From contig JAHDDQ010000013.1 of assembly GCA_020629275.1 (NCBI GenBank), forward strand, positions 1-57,467: a DNA stretch of 57,467 nt, read 5' to 3'. The translations under genes and the position numbers were made by a program. The notes beneath the pieces were generated by a model. The model was not told where the DNA came from, ran no database searches, and saw nothing but the letters and a program-made list of their open reading frames with translations. The DNA is from Tenacibaculum sp. GTDB lineage: Bacteria; Bacteroidota; Bacteroidia; Flavobacteriales; Flavobacteriaceae. How positions within the stretch are numbered: position 1 is the first letter of the stretch; every line of letters starts with the position of its first letter. Below are positions 9,040-18,493 of this stretch, in pieces.

Positions 9040-9963
9040 ATGAAAAGCTATTTTCAACTTCAAGTTAGAATGTTAAACAGACATTTTATCGATTTTGGAA
9101 TACCGCCTTTTTTAGCTTACATTATTTTAATAGTAATTTTCATTTCAGGATCCATCTTTTTATTTGAAAAATTAGGTGATTTAGCGCTGTATATATACAC
9201 TTTTTCAGGTATAAGTACATTACTCAAATTAAACGAAAGAAAGCGCAACACTTTTTTAAGAATAGCGTTTAAAACCAGAAAATATATTAGGTTACGTATT
9301 GTAGAAAATTTAGTAATAATATTACCTTTTATTGCTTTCCTTTTTTTTAAAGAAGCATATTGGTATGGTTTAATTTTAGGTATTGTAACTTTTCTTTTAG
9401 CCTATATCACATTCGAGATTCCTTTAAATTATAGTATACCTACTCCTTTTGGAAAATATCCCTTTGAGTTTCCAATAGGTTTTCGAAAAACTTTTTTTCT
9501 TTTTCCTATCACATATTTCTTAACTTACATATCAGTAACTGTTCAAAATTTCAATTTAGGAATCTTTTCACTTTTAGTATTATTTTTTATAACGGCTTCT
9601 TTTTATTCAAAAACTGAAGATGCTTTTTATGTATGGATTTTTAAACGGAATCCAGAATGTTTTTTGAAAGAAAAAATAAAAATAGGAGTAATATTTAGTA
9701 CACTATTGAGCTTACCAATAATTACAATATTAACCGTTTTTTTTGAAAATCGATTTTTAATCGTTATAATAATCACAATTTTATGTTTAATATATGTATC
9801 ACAATCGATACTCGCTAAGTATGCAGAGTTTCCTGATCAAAAAAGTTTACCTAATGTAATTTTATTTATTATAAGTATTTCATTTCCGCCATTTTTAGTA
9901 GTTACATTACCCTATTTTTACAATAAGTCATTAACACAATTAAAACAGATATTGAATGATTAA
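9040..9963 (+). CDS. multi-span membrane protein, probable ABC exporter permease
   Basis: The 307-residue protein has about eight hydrophobic helices and little else that I recognise. It begins 6 bases after lspA, and its last 8 bases overlap the start of an ABC ATPase gene, a spacing typical of a permease-ATPase pair. The permease role is inferred from topology and context, not from a motif. Confidence 0.65.
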   Translation: MKSYFQLQVRMLNRHFIDFGIPPFLAYIILIVIFISGSIFLFEKLGDLALYIYTFSGISTLLKLNERKRNTFLRIAFKTRKYIRLRIVENLVIILPFIAFLFFKEAYWYGLILGIVTFLLAYITFEIPLNYSIPTPFGKYPFEFPIGFRKTFFLFPITYFLTYISVTVQNFNLGIFSLLVLFFITASFYSKTEDAFYVWIFKRNPECFLKEKIKIGVIFSTLLSLPIITILTVFFENRFLIVIIITILCLIYVSQSILAKYAEFPDQKSLPNVILFIISISFPPFLVVTLPYFYNKSLTQLKQILND

Positions 9964-10636
9964 AATAACAAATCTGTCTAAGGCATATGGAAATATTAAA
10001 GTTTTAGAAAATATAAATCTAGAACTTAATAAAGGAAAGATATACGGTATAGTTGGAGAAAACGGAGCTGGAAAAACCACTCTGTTTAATTGCATTGCAG
10101 GGATAGAAACATATAAAGGAAAAATAGAGTCTGGTTATATATCTTTAAAAGATCATTTAGGTTTTTTACAGACTGAATCTTATTTCTTTTCAAAAATAAC
10201 AGGTAGAGAGTACATTCAATTATTAAGTATTGCTAGAAACAAAAAGATAGAGACTATTGAAGAGAAAAATATTTTTGATTTACCATTAAATAAGTATGCA
10301 GTTACTTACTCAATAGGAATGAAAAAAAAGCTGGCCCTTACAGGATTATTGTTACAAGAAAACGATGTTTTTATTTTTGACGAACCTTTTAATGGAGTAG
10401 ATATTCAGAGTAATATAATTATTACAGAAATTATATTAAAACTCAAAGAATTAAAGAAAACGATTATCATTTCATCACACATATTTTCAACATTATCAGA
10501 TATCTGTGATGAAATTCATCTACTCAAAGAAGGCACATTTATCAAAAGAGTATACAGAGAAGATTTTGATAAATTGGCTAAAGAAATGAAAGCGGTTACA
10601 ATTACAAATAGAATTGATAGATTAAATTTAGTTTAG
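9956..10636 (+). CDS. ABC transporter ATP-binding protein
   Basis: A 226-residue ATPase with Walker A GENGAGKTT (34-42), Walker B VFIFDEPFNGVD and H-loop IISSH. The signature is degenerate: YSIGMKKKL, where the usual form is LSGGQ; this is tolerated in some ABC-2 exporter ATPases. It overlaps the preceding membrane protein by 8 bases. There is no accessory C-terminal domain. Confidence 0.88.
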   Translation: MIKITNLSKAYGNIKVLENINLELNKGKIYGIVGENGAGKTTLFNCIAGIETYKGKIESGYISLKDHLGFLQTESYFFSKITGREYIQLLSIARNKKIETIEEKNIFDLPLNKYAVTYSIGMKKKLALTGLLLQENDVFIFDEPFNGVDIQSNIIITEIILKLKELKKTIIISSHIFSTLSDICDEIHLLKEGTFIKRVYREDFDKLAKEMKAVTITNRIDRLNLV

Positions 10637-10665
10637 TACATTGTAAATAACAATTCCATAGAACT

Positions 10666-11271
10666 ATGATACGTCTTATTAAATATACTGCTGCTTTTTT
10701 ATTAGGATTTCTTGTCGCTAAGTATTGGTATGAAAAACAGAGCAATAGAATACAAAAAGAAGAAATACAAGTAATTCTTAATGGAGTTAAAAATTTAAGT
10801 AAATTAGTAGTTACTGAAGGAAATTACTCGGAAACGTACAGTTTTTCAGATACTAAGAAATACCTATACGATTATGTTCAATTTAAAAAACAAGCTATTT
10901 TATCTGTAAATGCCAAAGTTGAAGTAGGGTATGATTTATCGAAATTGGACATTCAAATAGATAGTATTCAGAAAGAAATTATTATTAATAAAATTCCCTC
11001 GGAAGAATTACTAATTGCACCAGATATTAAATATTTCGATCTTCAGCAGAGTAAGTTCAATAGTTTTTCAAAAGAAGAACTAAATACTCTTAATAAAAAA
11101 GCTATTGCTAAAATAAAAGAGACTATTGAGGTAACAGACTTAAAGAAAGACGCAAAAAATCGATTATTCGAAGAGTTGTCTAAGTTATATCAGCTGTCTA
11201 AAATTTATAATTGGAAAGTAGTTGATAATACGAACTCTAATCTTTTTTCTATCGATTTATTAAAGGATTAA
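10666..11271 (+). CDS. DUF4230-like membrane-anchored protein
   Basis: The 201-residue product has one N-terminal TM helix (about 5-20) and a periplasmic alpha/beta region with the SKLVVTEGNYSE start and FKKQAILSVNAKVEVGYDL strand pattern that I associate with DUF4230. The function of that family is not known. It follows the ABC pair by 29 bases and its stop overlaps that of the convergent YedE-like gene by 4 bases. Confidence 0.6.
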   Translation: MIRLIKYTAAFLLGFLVAKYWYEKQSNRIQKEEIQVILNGVKNLSKLVVTEGNYSETYSFSDTKKYLYDYVQFKKQAILSVNAKVEVGYDLSKLDIQIDSIQKEIIINKIPSEELLIAPDIKYFDLQQSKFNSFSKEELNTLNKKAIAKIKETIEVTDLKKDAKNRLFEELSKLYQLSKIYNWKVVDNTNSNLFSIDLLKD

Positions 11272-11681
11272 TTAGGTAACTTTTTACTGAGTAAGCCATA
11301 AATGAAGGCTCCTAAGACTGCCCCTAATAATACAACTATAATTCCTAAAAAACCGTTACCTATTAATGTAAAAATAGGTGCAGGGCACGCACCAGCTAAG
11401 GCCCATCCCAATCCGAAAATAGTTCCGCCAACTAAAGTTCTAGTGAATCCTTTTTTCTTTTCTTTAACGTGTATTTGATTGCCTAAATAATCTTTAATAA
11501 CTCCTTTTTTAAAAAGGAGCATAAATATCATAGAAATTCCTACAGCGGAACCAATGATTCCATACATATGGAATGCTTGAAACTTAAACATTTCATAGAT
11601 TCTATACCATGATATAGCTTCAGACTTTGTCAAAACAATACCAAATAGAATTCCAACTAATAAAAATTTTAGATTTTTCAT
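11268..11681 (-). CDS. YeeE/YedE-type sulfur transport protein, short second half
   Basis: The 137-residue membrane protein carries the GWALAGACPAPIFTLIGNG segment in its second half, with the single Cys of the YeeE/YedE motif. With the upstream 185-residue partner it makes up a split YedE-like channel. YeeE homologues import thiosulfate; the substrate here is inferred. Gap to the partner is 3 bases. Confidence 0.8.
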   Translation of the reverse strand: MKNLKFLLVGILFGIVLTKSEAISWYRIYEMFKFQAFHMYGIIGSAVGISMIFMLLFKKGVIKDYLGNQIHVKEKKKGFTRTLVGGTIFGLGWALAGACPAPIFTLIGNGFLGIIVVLLGAVLGAFIYGLLSKKLPN

Positions 11682-11684
11682 AAT

Positions 11685-12242
11685 TTAAAAAATTAAAGGA
11701 AAAAGAATCCAAGTCATTATTAATCCCCCAATAAAAAAACCAATAACAGCAATAAGGGAGGGAACTTGTAGACTACTCAAACCAGTGATAGCATGACCAG
11801 AAGTGCAGCCTCCAGCATATCGTGTTCCAAAACCAATAAGAATCCCAGCTAATAATAAAATACTGAAGCCTTTGAAAGTAAATATATTTTCAAGACCAAA
11901 TAATTCATTAGGCATATATGTGGCACCACTATTTTCAAAGCCCAAATTGGTTAGGTCTTTAATAGTATTACTGCTCAAGTTTATTGTTTTAGATACTGAT
12001 AAAAAATTTGAAGCTACAAACCCACCAACAATTAAACCAATAATCATCACAAGTGCCCAATCTCGCTCTTTCCAATCTTTTTTAAAATAATCAGATACTT
12101 TACCTGCTCCAGCGATAGTACACATCGTTTCCAGATTAGTAGAGATGCCAAAATTCTTACCATAATAGAAAAATAAAAATAAAATAAGAGCTATTAAAGG
12201 GCCAGAAAAGTACCACGGCCATGGGGCTAAAATAAAATCCAT
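11685..12242 (-). CDS. YeeE/YedE-type sulfur transport protein, first half
   Basis: The 185-residue protein has about five TM helices and the family motif GGCTSGHAITGLS near residues 145-157. It lies directly upstream of the 137-residue second half and one base after waaA. The split arrangement is common in Bacteroidota and Proteobacteria, where such pairs often sit beside rhodanese or persulfide genes; none is seen here. Confidence 0.82.
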   Translation of the reverse strand: MDFILAPWPWYFSGPLIALILFLFFYYGKNFGISTNLETMCTIAGAGKVSDYFKKDWKERDWALVMIIGLIVGGFVASNFLSVSKTINLSSNTIKDLTNLGFENSGATYMPNELFGLENIFTFKGFSILLLAGILIGFGTRYAGGCTSGHAITGLSSLQVPSLIAVIGFFIGGLIMTWILFPLIF

Positions 12243-13481
12243 TTATAATATTGTTTTTATATAATCTATAATTAGTGGAGTTGCTCCTGCATTTTTTGCT
12301 ACATAATTCTCGCAGGTTTCTCCCATCTTTAATCTAAGTTTTTGATCTTCGCGGATGGTAGCAAATATACGATTCATTTCTTCATAATTACTAATGCTTT
12401 TAGCTCCATTTAAAGCCTTTAGATCAACAGCTTCTTTAAATTTTTTATGTTTTTGATCGCCAAAAACTATTGGAATCCCAAATGTAGCAGGTTCTAAAAT
12501 ATTATGCAAGCCAGTAGCTAAGCCACCACCCACGTAGGCAACATTAGCGTAAGCGTATATTTTCGTTAACAAACCAATAGTATCTATTATAAGAACTTGA
12601 TAATTACTCAAACTAACATCGTTTATTTCGCTGTATAGAACTACTTTTTTCGTTATTGATTCTTTAAGTTTCTTTATTTGAGAAGGATTGATATTGTGAG
12701 GGGCGAAAATAAATTTTTCCTCAGCTGTAGCGTTAGTATTTATATACTCAACAAGTAATTCTTCGTCTTCTTTCCATGTGCTTCCTGCAACTGTGGTGTA
12801 TTTATCATTCTTAAAGGTAGTTATGAAATCTAGTGTATTGTTTTGTTGAAGGATATTCAATACTCTATCGAAACGAGTATCTCCAGAAACAGTGGTGTTA
12901 TGAAAATTTATATGATTTAATAGATGTTTTGAGTTTTCATCTTGAACAAAAAAATGCTGAAAGGTATTTAAAAAAGAGCGCGTCCAAAAGCCAAGAATAG
13001 AAAAAAAGTGCTGATCTTTTCTGAAAATCCCAGAAACAAGAATAGTTGGTATCTTATTGTTCTTTAATTCAAATAATAGGTTTGGCCAAAATTCATACTT
13101 TATAAGTATAGCTAATTTTGGTTGAACAGTCGCAATGAATTTTTTAACGTTTAATCGTGTGTCAAAAGGTAAATAACAAACTATATCAGCCAACGGGTAA
13201 TTCTTTCTTATCTCGTATCCTGAAGGCGAAAAAAAGGTAACTATTATCTTATGATTAGCGTACAAGATCTTTAGGTTTTCAATAATTGGTCTTGCCTGTT
13301 CAAATTCTCCTAAAGAGGCGGCGTGAACCCACAATACCTTATCATCAGCGTTAATTGAGGCAAGTTTTGAGAACGTTTCTTTTCTACCTGTAATGAATAA
13401 CTTCATTTTAGGGTTGAAGTAACCACTTACCTTTAAGAAAAAATAAGTAATGTGTGCAAATAAGTTATAAATAAAAATCAT
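12243..13481 (-). CDS. waaA: 3-deoxy-D-manno-octulosonic acid (Kdo) transferase
   Basis: This glycosyltransferase adds Kdo to the lipid A precursor at the inner face of the inner membrane. The 412-residue protein has an N-terminal membrane segment, the family motif HAASLGEFEQARP with the catalytic Glu, a GDTRFDRV segment, FAPHNI and the C-terminal nucleotide-sugar site YVGGGLATGLHNILEPA. The length matches the family. It confirms a Gram-negative, LPS-making host. The next gene downstream starts one base after its stop. Confidence 0.94.
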   Translation of the reverse strand: MIFIYNLFAHITYFFLKVSGYFNPKMKLFITGRKETFSKLASINADDKVLWVHAASLGEFEQARPIIENLKILYANHKIIVTFFSPSGYEIRKNYPLADIVCYLPFDTRLNVKKFIATVQPKLAILIKYEFWPNLLFELKNNKIPTILVSGIFRKDQHFFSILGFWTRSFLNTFQHFFVQDENSKHLLNHINFHNTTVSGDTRFDRVLNILQQNNTLDFITTFKNDKYTTVAGSTWKEDEELLVEYINTNATAEEKFIFAPHNINPSQIKKLKESITKKVVLYSEINDVSLSNYQVLIIDTIGLLTKIYAYANVAYVGGGLATGLHNILEPATFGIPIVFGDQKHKKFKEAVDLKALNGAKSISNYEEMNRIFATIREDQKLRLKMGETCENYVAKNAGATPLIIDYIKTIL

Positions 13482-13500
13482 TTAAGCGAAGTTATGAAAT

Positions 13501-13535
13501 AAAAAAATCAGTGAAATTACTCACTGATTTTTTTT
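13501..13535 (-). terminator. terminator after accC
   Basis: A 14-bp stem, AAAAAAATCAGTGA / TCACTGATTTTTTT, with a 6-base loop separates accC from waaA. Confidence 0.85.
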
Positions 13536-13551
13536 ATTATATAAGATATTA

Positions 13552-14889
13552 TTATTTCATCTCAAAGTCTTCCATGAATTTGGTAGTGTAATTACCAGAA
13601 ACATAATCAGGATGATCCATAAGTTGTCTATGGAAAGGAATAGTTGTTTTAATTCCTTCGATTACGTACTCATCTAATGCACGTTTCATTTTGTTGATGG
13701 CTTCTTCACGAGTTTGTGCAGTAACAATTAACTTAGAAATCATAGAGTCGTAGTTAGGCGGAATCATATATCCGGCATACACATGTGTATCTATTCTAAC
13801 TCCATGACCGCCAGGCGCATGATAAGAAGTTATAACTCCAGGAGCAGGTCTAAATCCGTTATAAGGATCTTCTGCATTAATTCTACATTCAATAGAATGT
13901 AATTGTGGAGTATAGTTTTTACCAGAAATAGGAACACCAGCAGCTACTAAGATTTGCTCGCGAATCAGATCATAGTCAACAACTTCTTCTGTAATAGGGT
14001 GTTCTACCTGAATACGAGTATTCATTTCCATAAAATAGAAATTACGATGTTTGTCTACTAAAAACTCAACAGTTCCTGCACCTTCATATTTTATAAACTC
14101 AGCTGCTTTAACAGCAGCGTCACCCATTGCATTTCTTAATTCATCAGTCATGAATGGTGAAGGAGTTTCCTCAGTTAATTTTTGATGTCTACGTTGAACA
14201 GAGCAATCTCTTTCTGATAAATGACAAGCCTTACCAAAAGAATCACCTACTACTTGAATTTCGATATGGCGAGGTTCTTCGATAAGTTTTTCCATATACA
14301 TATCATCATTGCCGAAAGCTGCCTTAGATTCTTGTCTTGCAGAATCCCAAGCCTCTTTTAAATCTTCTGGTTTCCAAACAGCACGCATACCTTTACCTCC
14401 ACCACCAGCAGAAGCTTTTAGCATTACTGGGTATCCAGTAATTACTGCTGTTTTTTGACATTCTTCAAAATCTGAAATTATTCCGTCACTACCTGGTACA
14501 CAAGGAACACCAGCTGCTTTCATTGTAGCTTTAGCATTCGCTTTATCCCCCATTTTATCAATCATCTCTGCTGTTGCACCGATGAATTTGATATTATGTT
14601 CTTCACATAGTTTTGAAAATTTAGCATTTTCAGAAAGAAAACCATATCCAGGATGAATACCATCTGCGTTAGTAATTTCAGCAGCAGCAATAATTCTATC
14701 CATTTTTAAGTAAGATTCACTACTTGGAGGAGGTCCAATACAAACAGCCTCATCAGCAAATCTAACATGTAAACTTTCAGCATCTGCTTTTGAATATACA
14801 GCTACTGTTTTTATTCCCATTTCTTTACAGGTTCTAATAACACGTAGTGCTATCTCACCTCTATTGGCAATTAATATCTTTTTAAACAT
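13552..14889 (-). CDS. accC: acetyl-CoA carboxylase, biotin carboxylase subunit
   Basis: The enzyme carboxylates the biotin of AccB with bicarbonate and ATP, the first half of malonyl-CoA synthesis. The 445-residue protein shows [15 protein letters not shown], the GYGFLSEN segment, the glycine-rich ATP-grasp loop [22 protein letters not shown] and the biotin carboxylase C-terminal domain starting at [10 protein letters not shown]. It lies 64 bases after accB and in one direction with fabH and accB; a strong terminator closes the unit. Confidence 0.97.
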   Translation of the reverse strand: MFKKILIANRGEIALRVIRTCKEMGIKTVAVYSKADAESLHVRFADEAVCIGPPPSSESYLKMDRIIAAAEITNADGIHPGYGFLSENAKFSKLCEEHNIKFIGATAEMIDKMGDKANAKATMKAAGVPCVPGSDGIISDFEECQKTAVITGYPVMLKASAGGGGKGMRAVWKPEDLKEAWDSARQESKAAFGNDDMYMEKLIEEPRHIEIQVVGDSFGKACHLSERDCSVQRRHQKLTEETPSPFMTDELRNAMGDAAVKAAEFIKYEGAGTVEFLVDKHRNFYFMEMNTRIQVEHPITEEVVDYDLIREQILVAAGVPISGKNYTPQLHSIECRINAEDPYNGFRPAPGVITSYHAPGGHGVRIDTHVYAGYMIPPNYDSMISKLIVTAQTREEAINKMKRALDEYVIEGIKTTIPFHRQLMDHPDYVSGNYTTKFMEDFEMK

Positions 14890-14953
14890 GATTGTGCTAG
14901 TTTAATGAATTCTAAATTGTTCTTTTATTTAGAAAATAACTGTAGTGTTTACT

Positions 14954-15442
14954 TTATGAAGGATCAACTAAGAATAATGGTTGATCGAATTCTACAGGAG
15001 TTGCATCATCTACTAATACTTTAACGATTTTACCAGAAATTTCTGATTCTATTTCATTGAAAAGTTTCATTGCTTCAATAACACAAACAGTATCACCAGC
15101 TTTAACTTCAGTGCCAACTTCTGCAAAAGAAGGTTTATCAGGTGAAGGTTTACGGTAAAATGTACCTATAATAGGCGATTTTATAGTTAATAAATTTGAG
15201 TTTTCTTCTGTAGGTTTACTTGCAGCTGGTGTAGCTGGAGCTTCAGCAACTGGTTGAGCTACAGCAGGAGCTGCCATTAATTGTGGTGCAGCCGCCATTG
15301 GTGCAGCTTGTATGATTTTAGTTTCTGGAATATCAGATCCTGTTTTAATCGTAATCTTTACATCATCCATTTCCAGTTTTACTTCACTAGCTCCAGATTT
15401 TGCTACAAACTTAATAAGATTTTGGATTTCTTTAATGTCCAT
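14954..15442 (-). CDS. accB: acetyl-CoA carboxylase biotin carboxyl carrier protein
   Basis: The 162-residue protein has an N-terminal helical part (1-35), an Ala/Pro-rich flexible linker (about 46-78), and a biotinyl domain with EAMKLFNE where K126 is the biotinylated lysine. The lid or thumb segment SPIIGTFYRKPSP is present, as in true AccB. It starts 24 bases after the fabH stop and precedes accC. Confidence 0.96.
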   Translation of the reverse strand: MDIKEIQNLIKFVAKSGASEVKLEMDDVKITIKTGSDIPETKIIQAAPMAAAPQLMAAPAVAQPVAEAPATPAASKPTEENSNLLTIKSPIIGTFYRKPSPDKPSFAEVGTEVKAGDTVCVIEAMKLFNEIESEISGKIVKVLVDDATPVEFDQPLFLVDPS

Positions 15443-15466
15443 TCGTTATAATTTTAGTTGATTGTC

Positions 15467-16462
15467 TTATCCATTGTATGCCCATTTAAGATAAATGGCT
15501 CCCCAAGTGAAACCACCACCAAATGCAGCAAAAATTAAATTATCTCCTTTTTTCAATTTCCCTTCATAATCAGCTAATAATAATGGTAAAGTAGCTGATG
15601 TAGTATTACCATATCGATGAATATTTAGTAGCACTTTATCGTCATCCAAACCAATACGGTTTGCAGTTGCTTCAATTATTCTTTTATTCGCTTGGTGGGC
15701 TACTAACCAATCTACATTATCTTTTGTTAACTTATTACGTTCTAATATTTTTTCTGAAACATCAGCCATATTAGAAACGGCAAACTTGAAGACAGTTCTA
15801 CCTTCTTGATGTACATAATGTAAATTATTTTTAACAGTCTCTTCAGAAGAAGGAAGTATAGATCCTCCTGCATCAATCTTTAAAAACTCTCTACCAACAC
15901 CATCAGTTCTTAAATATTCGTCTTGTAATCCTAAACTTTCAGTATTTGGTTCAAAAAGTGCAGCACCTGCACCATCACCAAAAATAATACATGTAGCTCT
16001 GTCAGTGTAATCAATAATCGAAGACATTTTATCTGCTCCAATTAAAAGAACTTTCTTGTACCTCCCAGATTCTATGTAGCTTGCAGCTGTAGACATTCCG
16101 AAAAGGAAACTAGAACATGCAGCTTGTAGGTCATATGAAAAAGCATTTACCGCTCCAATTTTAGATGCTGTATATGCTGCAGTTGAAGCTACAGGCATAT
16201 CTGGTGTAGCGGTAGCTACAATAACCATATCAATGTCTTCTGGACGCACTCCAGATTTTTTGATTAGATCTTCAGCTGCTCTAATAGCCATAAATGAAGT
16301 TCCAGCATTTTCTTCTTTTAAGATCCTTCTTTCTTTTATACCTGTTCTGCTTGTGATCCACTCATCATTAGTATCTACCATCTTTTCTAACTCTTTATTG
16401 GTAAGAATATACTCAGGAAGATATTTTCCTACTGCTGTAATTGCTGCAGTTATTTTAGTCAT
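15467..16462 (-). CDS. fabH: beta-ketoacyl-ACP synthase III
   Basis: FabH starts fatty acid synthesis by condensing acyl-CoA with malonyl-ACP. From the Met at 16462 the protein is 331 residues, the usual length, with the triad C116 (QAACSSF), H256 (AHQANKRI) and N286 (YGNTTSAT). The frame is open to 16516, but a -7 box at 16493-16500 lies inside that extension, so the shorter start is preferred. It heads the fabH-accB-accC unit. Confidence 0.95.
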   Translation of the reverse strand: MTKITAAITAVGKYLPEYILTNKELEKMVDTNDEWITSRTGIKERRILKEENAGTSFMAIRAAEDLIKKSGVRPEDIDMVIVATATPDMPVASTAAYTASKIGAVNAFSYDLQAACSSFLFGMSTAASYIESGRYKKVLLIGADKMSSIIDYTDRATCIIFGDGAGAALFEPNTESLGLQDEYLRTDGVGREFLKIDAGGSILPSSEETVKNNLHYVHQEGRTVFKFAVSNMADVSEKILERNKLTKDNVDWLVAHQANKRIIEATANRIGLDDDKVLLNIHRYGNTTSATLPLLLADYEGKLKKGDNLIFAAFGGGFTWGAIYLKWAYNG

Positions 16463-16492
16463 GTTTGCTACTTTGTTCGTAAGTTTAGTTTC

Positions 16493-16500
16493 CAAAAGTA
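16493..16500 (-). promoter_or_regulatory. candidate -7 box for fabH-accB-accC
   Basis: Minus-strand TACTTTTG fits TAnnTTTG, 30 bases before the fabH start. It also argues against the longer fabH ORF. The -33 element is not clear. Confidence 0.5.
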
Positions 16501-16530
16501 GTGATTTTTTTTTCACTTTGTAATGAAAAA

Positions 16531-16559
16531 AACGCCAAAAAACATTCGTTTTTGGCGTT
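16531..16559 (-). terminator. terminator after rpmF
   Basis: An 11-bp stem, AACGCCAAAAA / TTTTTGGCGTT, with a 7-base loop. On the minus strand it is followed by a T-run. It separates yceD-rpmF from fabH. Confidence 0.75.
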
Positions 16560-16599
16560 ATATCAATAAAACCTAATTAAATATTAGGTTACTTGCTTT

Positions 16600-16794
16600 C
16601 TAAGCTTCTGCTTCTGTAGTGTCAATTACAACCTGACCGCGGTAAAATAATTTACCTTCGTGCCAATGCGCTCTATGATATAAGTGAGCTTCTCCAGTTG
16701 TAGGATCAACAGCAATCTGTGGTAAAGAAGCTTTGTAATGAGTTCTTCTTTTATCTCTTCTTGTTTTAGATATTTTTCTCTTAGGATGTGCCAT
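16600..16794 (-). CDS. rpmF: 50S ribosomal protein L32
   Basis: The 64-residue basic protein starts [19 protein letters not shown], the standard L32 N-terminus. It has no cysteines, so it is the zinc-free form. It follows the DUF177/YceD gene by one base, the usual yceD-rpmF pair, and precedes the fatty acid genes as in many bacteria. Confidence 0.96.
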   Translation of the reverse strand: MAHPKRKISKTRRDKRRTHYKASLPQIAVDPTTGEAHLYHRAHWHEGKLFYRGQVVIDTTEAEA

Positions 16795-16795
16795 T

Positions 16796-17338
16796 TTATG
16801 TATTTTTTCCTGTTAGTAAATCCTTTAATTTATCCCATCTAGGGTCAGTTGTTTCTTCTTCAACTGTTTTTTCCTTCTGTATTTCTAATTCTTTCAGTCG
16901 TTTTAAAGCATCTGATTCCATGATTCCTTTCACTACATCTGGATGTACGCGTTTGGTTGGAACAGAAAGTATAATTAGTTCGTAAATATACTGAGCAACA
17001 TTAATTTGATACTCATCATATGGCAATATTAGTATTTCTTCATTCTCATTATCAAATTCGGGACCGAATTTTACAATTAAAGGCATTGTACCTTCGATTG
17101 ATTGATCATAAAGTTCACTAGTAAGATCACATGGAATATTCACTGCGCCATTGCAATTGAAGTTTAGTTCAAAAAGGGTTGCTTTTTTTACTAATAAAAG
17201 ATCAACTGTTATGTTAGCATTGTGAAACTCGTCATACTGAAATGCTTCAAAGAACTTTTTATCAATTTGATATTGGAATTGGTGGCTGTCTTCTTTTAAA
17301 CCTACAAAAGGGATGTTAAAATCTTTTAAACCTTTCAT
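16796..17338 (-). CDS. YceD / DUF177 protein
   Basis: The 180-residue protein has the [17 protein letters not shown] segment of DUF177, with two of the conserved cysteines, and an acidic C-terminal third. YceD homologues are linked to 23S rRNA accumulation in plants and bacteria. Its position directly before rpmF is the family's usual context. Confidence 0.85.
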   Translation of the reverse strand: MKGLKDFNIPFVGLKEDSHQFQYQIDKKFFEAFQYDEFHNANITVDLLLVKKATLFELNFNCNGAVNIPCDLTSELYDQSIEGTMPLIVKFGPEFDNENEEILILPYDEYQINVAQYIYELIILSVPTKRVHPDVVKGIMESDALKRLKELEIQKEKTVEEETTDPRWDKLKDLLTGKNT

Positions 17339-17361
17339 TTACAAAAATCAATTTGAGGGCG

Positions 17362-17369
17362 CAAATATA
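17362..17369 (-). promoter_or_regulatory. candidate -7 box for yceD-rpmF
   Basis: Minus-strand TATATTTG (followed by CG) fits TAnnTTTG, 23 bases before the yceD start. Confidence 0.5.
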
Positions 17370-17403
17370 ATAAAAATGTTTTTTAATAATGAATAAATGA
17401 AAA

Positions 17404-18438
17404 CTATTTTGTTTTTATTCTATTTGACTCTAATTCAATATATTCTTTTCTATTCTTAAAAATTTGTAAAGAAGTGAATAAAGCCTCCTTAAAAGATGTA
17501 GTGTTTGCTTTGTTCTTTCCAGCGATATCAAATCCAGTTCCATGGTCTGGAGAGGTTCTTATAATATCTAAACCTGCAGTGAAATTTACACCGTTTCCAA
17601 AAGATAAAGCTTTGAAAGGGGCTAAGCCTTGGTCATGATACATCGCCAAAATACCATCAAATTGTTCATAAGTTTTGGAACCAAAAAAACCATCAGCAGC
17701 ATAAGGACCAAAAACTAATTTACCTGTTTCTTTAATTTCAGCAACAGTAGGGCGTACAATTTCATCATCTTCTTTACCTATAACACCTTTGTCTCCGCAA
17801 TGAGGATTTAAGCCAAGTATCGCAATTTTTGGTTTACTTATGTTAAAATCTTGTTTTAGGGAATGATGCATGATGTTTACCTTGTTCGTAATAAGTTCTG
17901 ATGTTATGGTTTCAGATACTTCGGAAACAGGAATATGACCAGTAATAAGCCCTATTTTTAAATGATCTGACATTAATATCATTAGGCTTTCTCCTTCAGA
18001 ATTAGCTTCCAAATACTCAGTGTGCCCAGGGAAGTTAAACTCTTCAGATTGTATACTTTCTTTATTAATAGGAGCTGTTAACAACACATCAATTTTTTTG
18101 TTTTTTAAAGCCTCTACAGCATGTTCTAAAGACTTTACAGCATATTTACCTCCAGTAGGAGTAACTTTTCCAATATCAATTTTAACTTCTTCTTTCCAAA
18201 TATTCATTAGATTAAGTTTACCGTGTAAAATTTTATCTAAAGATTGAATTCCATGAATACTATTATTTAGATTCAGGCTTTTTTTATAAAATGAAATTGT
18301 TTTGTTCGAACCAAATAAAACTGGAGTACAAAAATCAAACATTCGCTTATCTTCAAATGTTTTTAAAATAATTTCTATACCAATTCCATTGATATCTCCT
18401 ATTGAAATACCTACAATAATTTTATCTGATTTCTCCAT
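17404..18438 (-). CDS. pdxA: 4-hydroxythreonine-4-phosphate dehydrogenase
   Basis: PdxA makes the amino-ketone substrate of PdxJ in the DXP-independent branch feeding vitamin B6 synthesis. The 344-residue protein shows GDINGIGIEI at the start, the phosphate/metal segments TAPINKES, FPGHTEYL, LNPHCGDKG and MYHDQGLAPFKAL, and DHGTGFDIAGK at the end. Metal-binding histidines in GHTE, HCGD and HDQG are all present. The gene is divergent from ribE. Confidence 0.95.
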   Translation of the reverse strand: MEKSDKIIVGISIGDINGIGIEIILKTFEDKRMFDFCTPVLFGSNKTISFYKKSLNLNNSIHGIQSLDKILHGKLNLMNIWKEEVKIDIGKVTPTGGKYAVKSLEHAVEALKNKKIDVLLTAPINKESIQSEEFNFPGHTEYLEANSEGESLMILMSDHLKIGLITGHIPVSEVSETITSELITNKVNIMHHSLKQDFNISKPKIAILGLNPHCGDKGVIGKEDDEIVRPTVAEIKETGKLVFGPYAADGFFGSKTYEQFDGILAMYHDQGLAPFKALSFGNGVNFTAGLDIIRTSPDHGTGFDIAGKNKANTTSFKEALFTSLQIFKNRKEYIELESNRIKTK

Positions 18439-18456
18439 ATTAGACTTTTGATGTCG

Positions 18457-18477
18457 TATTTTTGATTAACAAAAGTA
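18457..18477. promoter_or_regulatory. divergent -7 boxes for ribE (+) and pdxA (-)
   Basis: TATTTTTG on the plus strand (18457-18464) and TACTTTTG on the minus strand (18470-18477) both fit TAnnTTTG and lie 29 and 31 bases before their start codons. Only 5 bases separate them, so the two promoters must overlap. Confidence 0.55.
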
Positions 18478-18493
18478 ACTAAATTTTTAGAGA

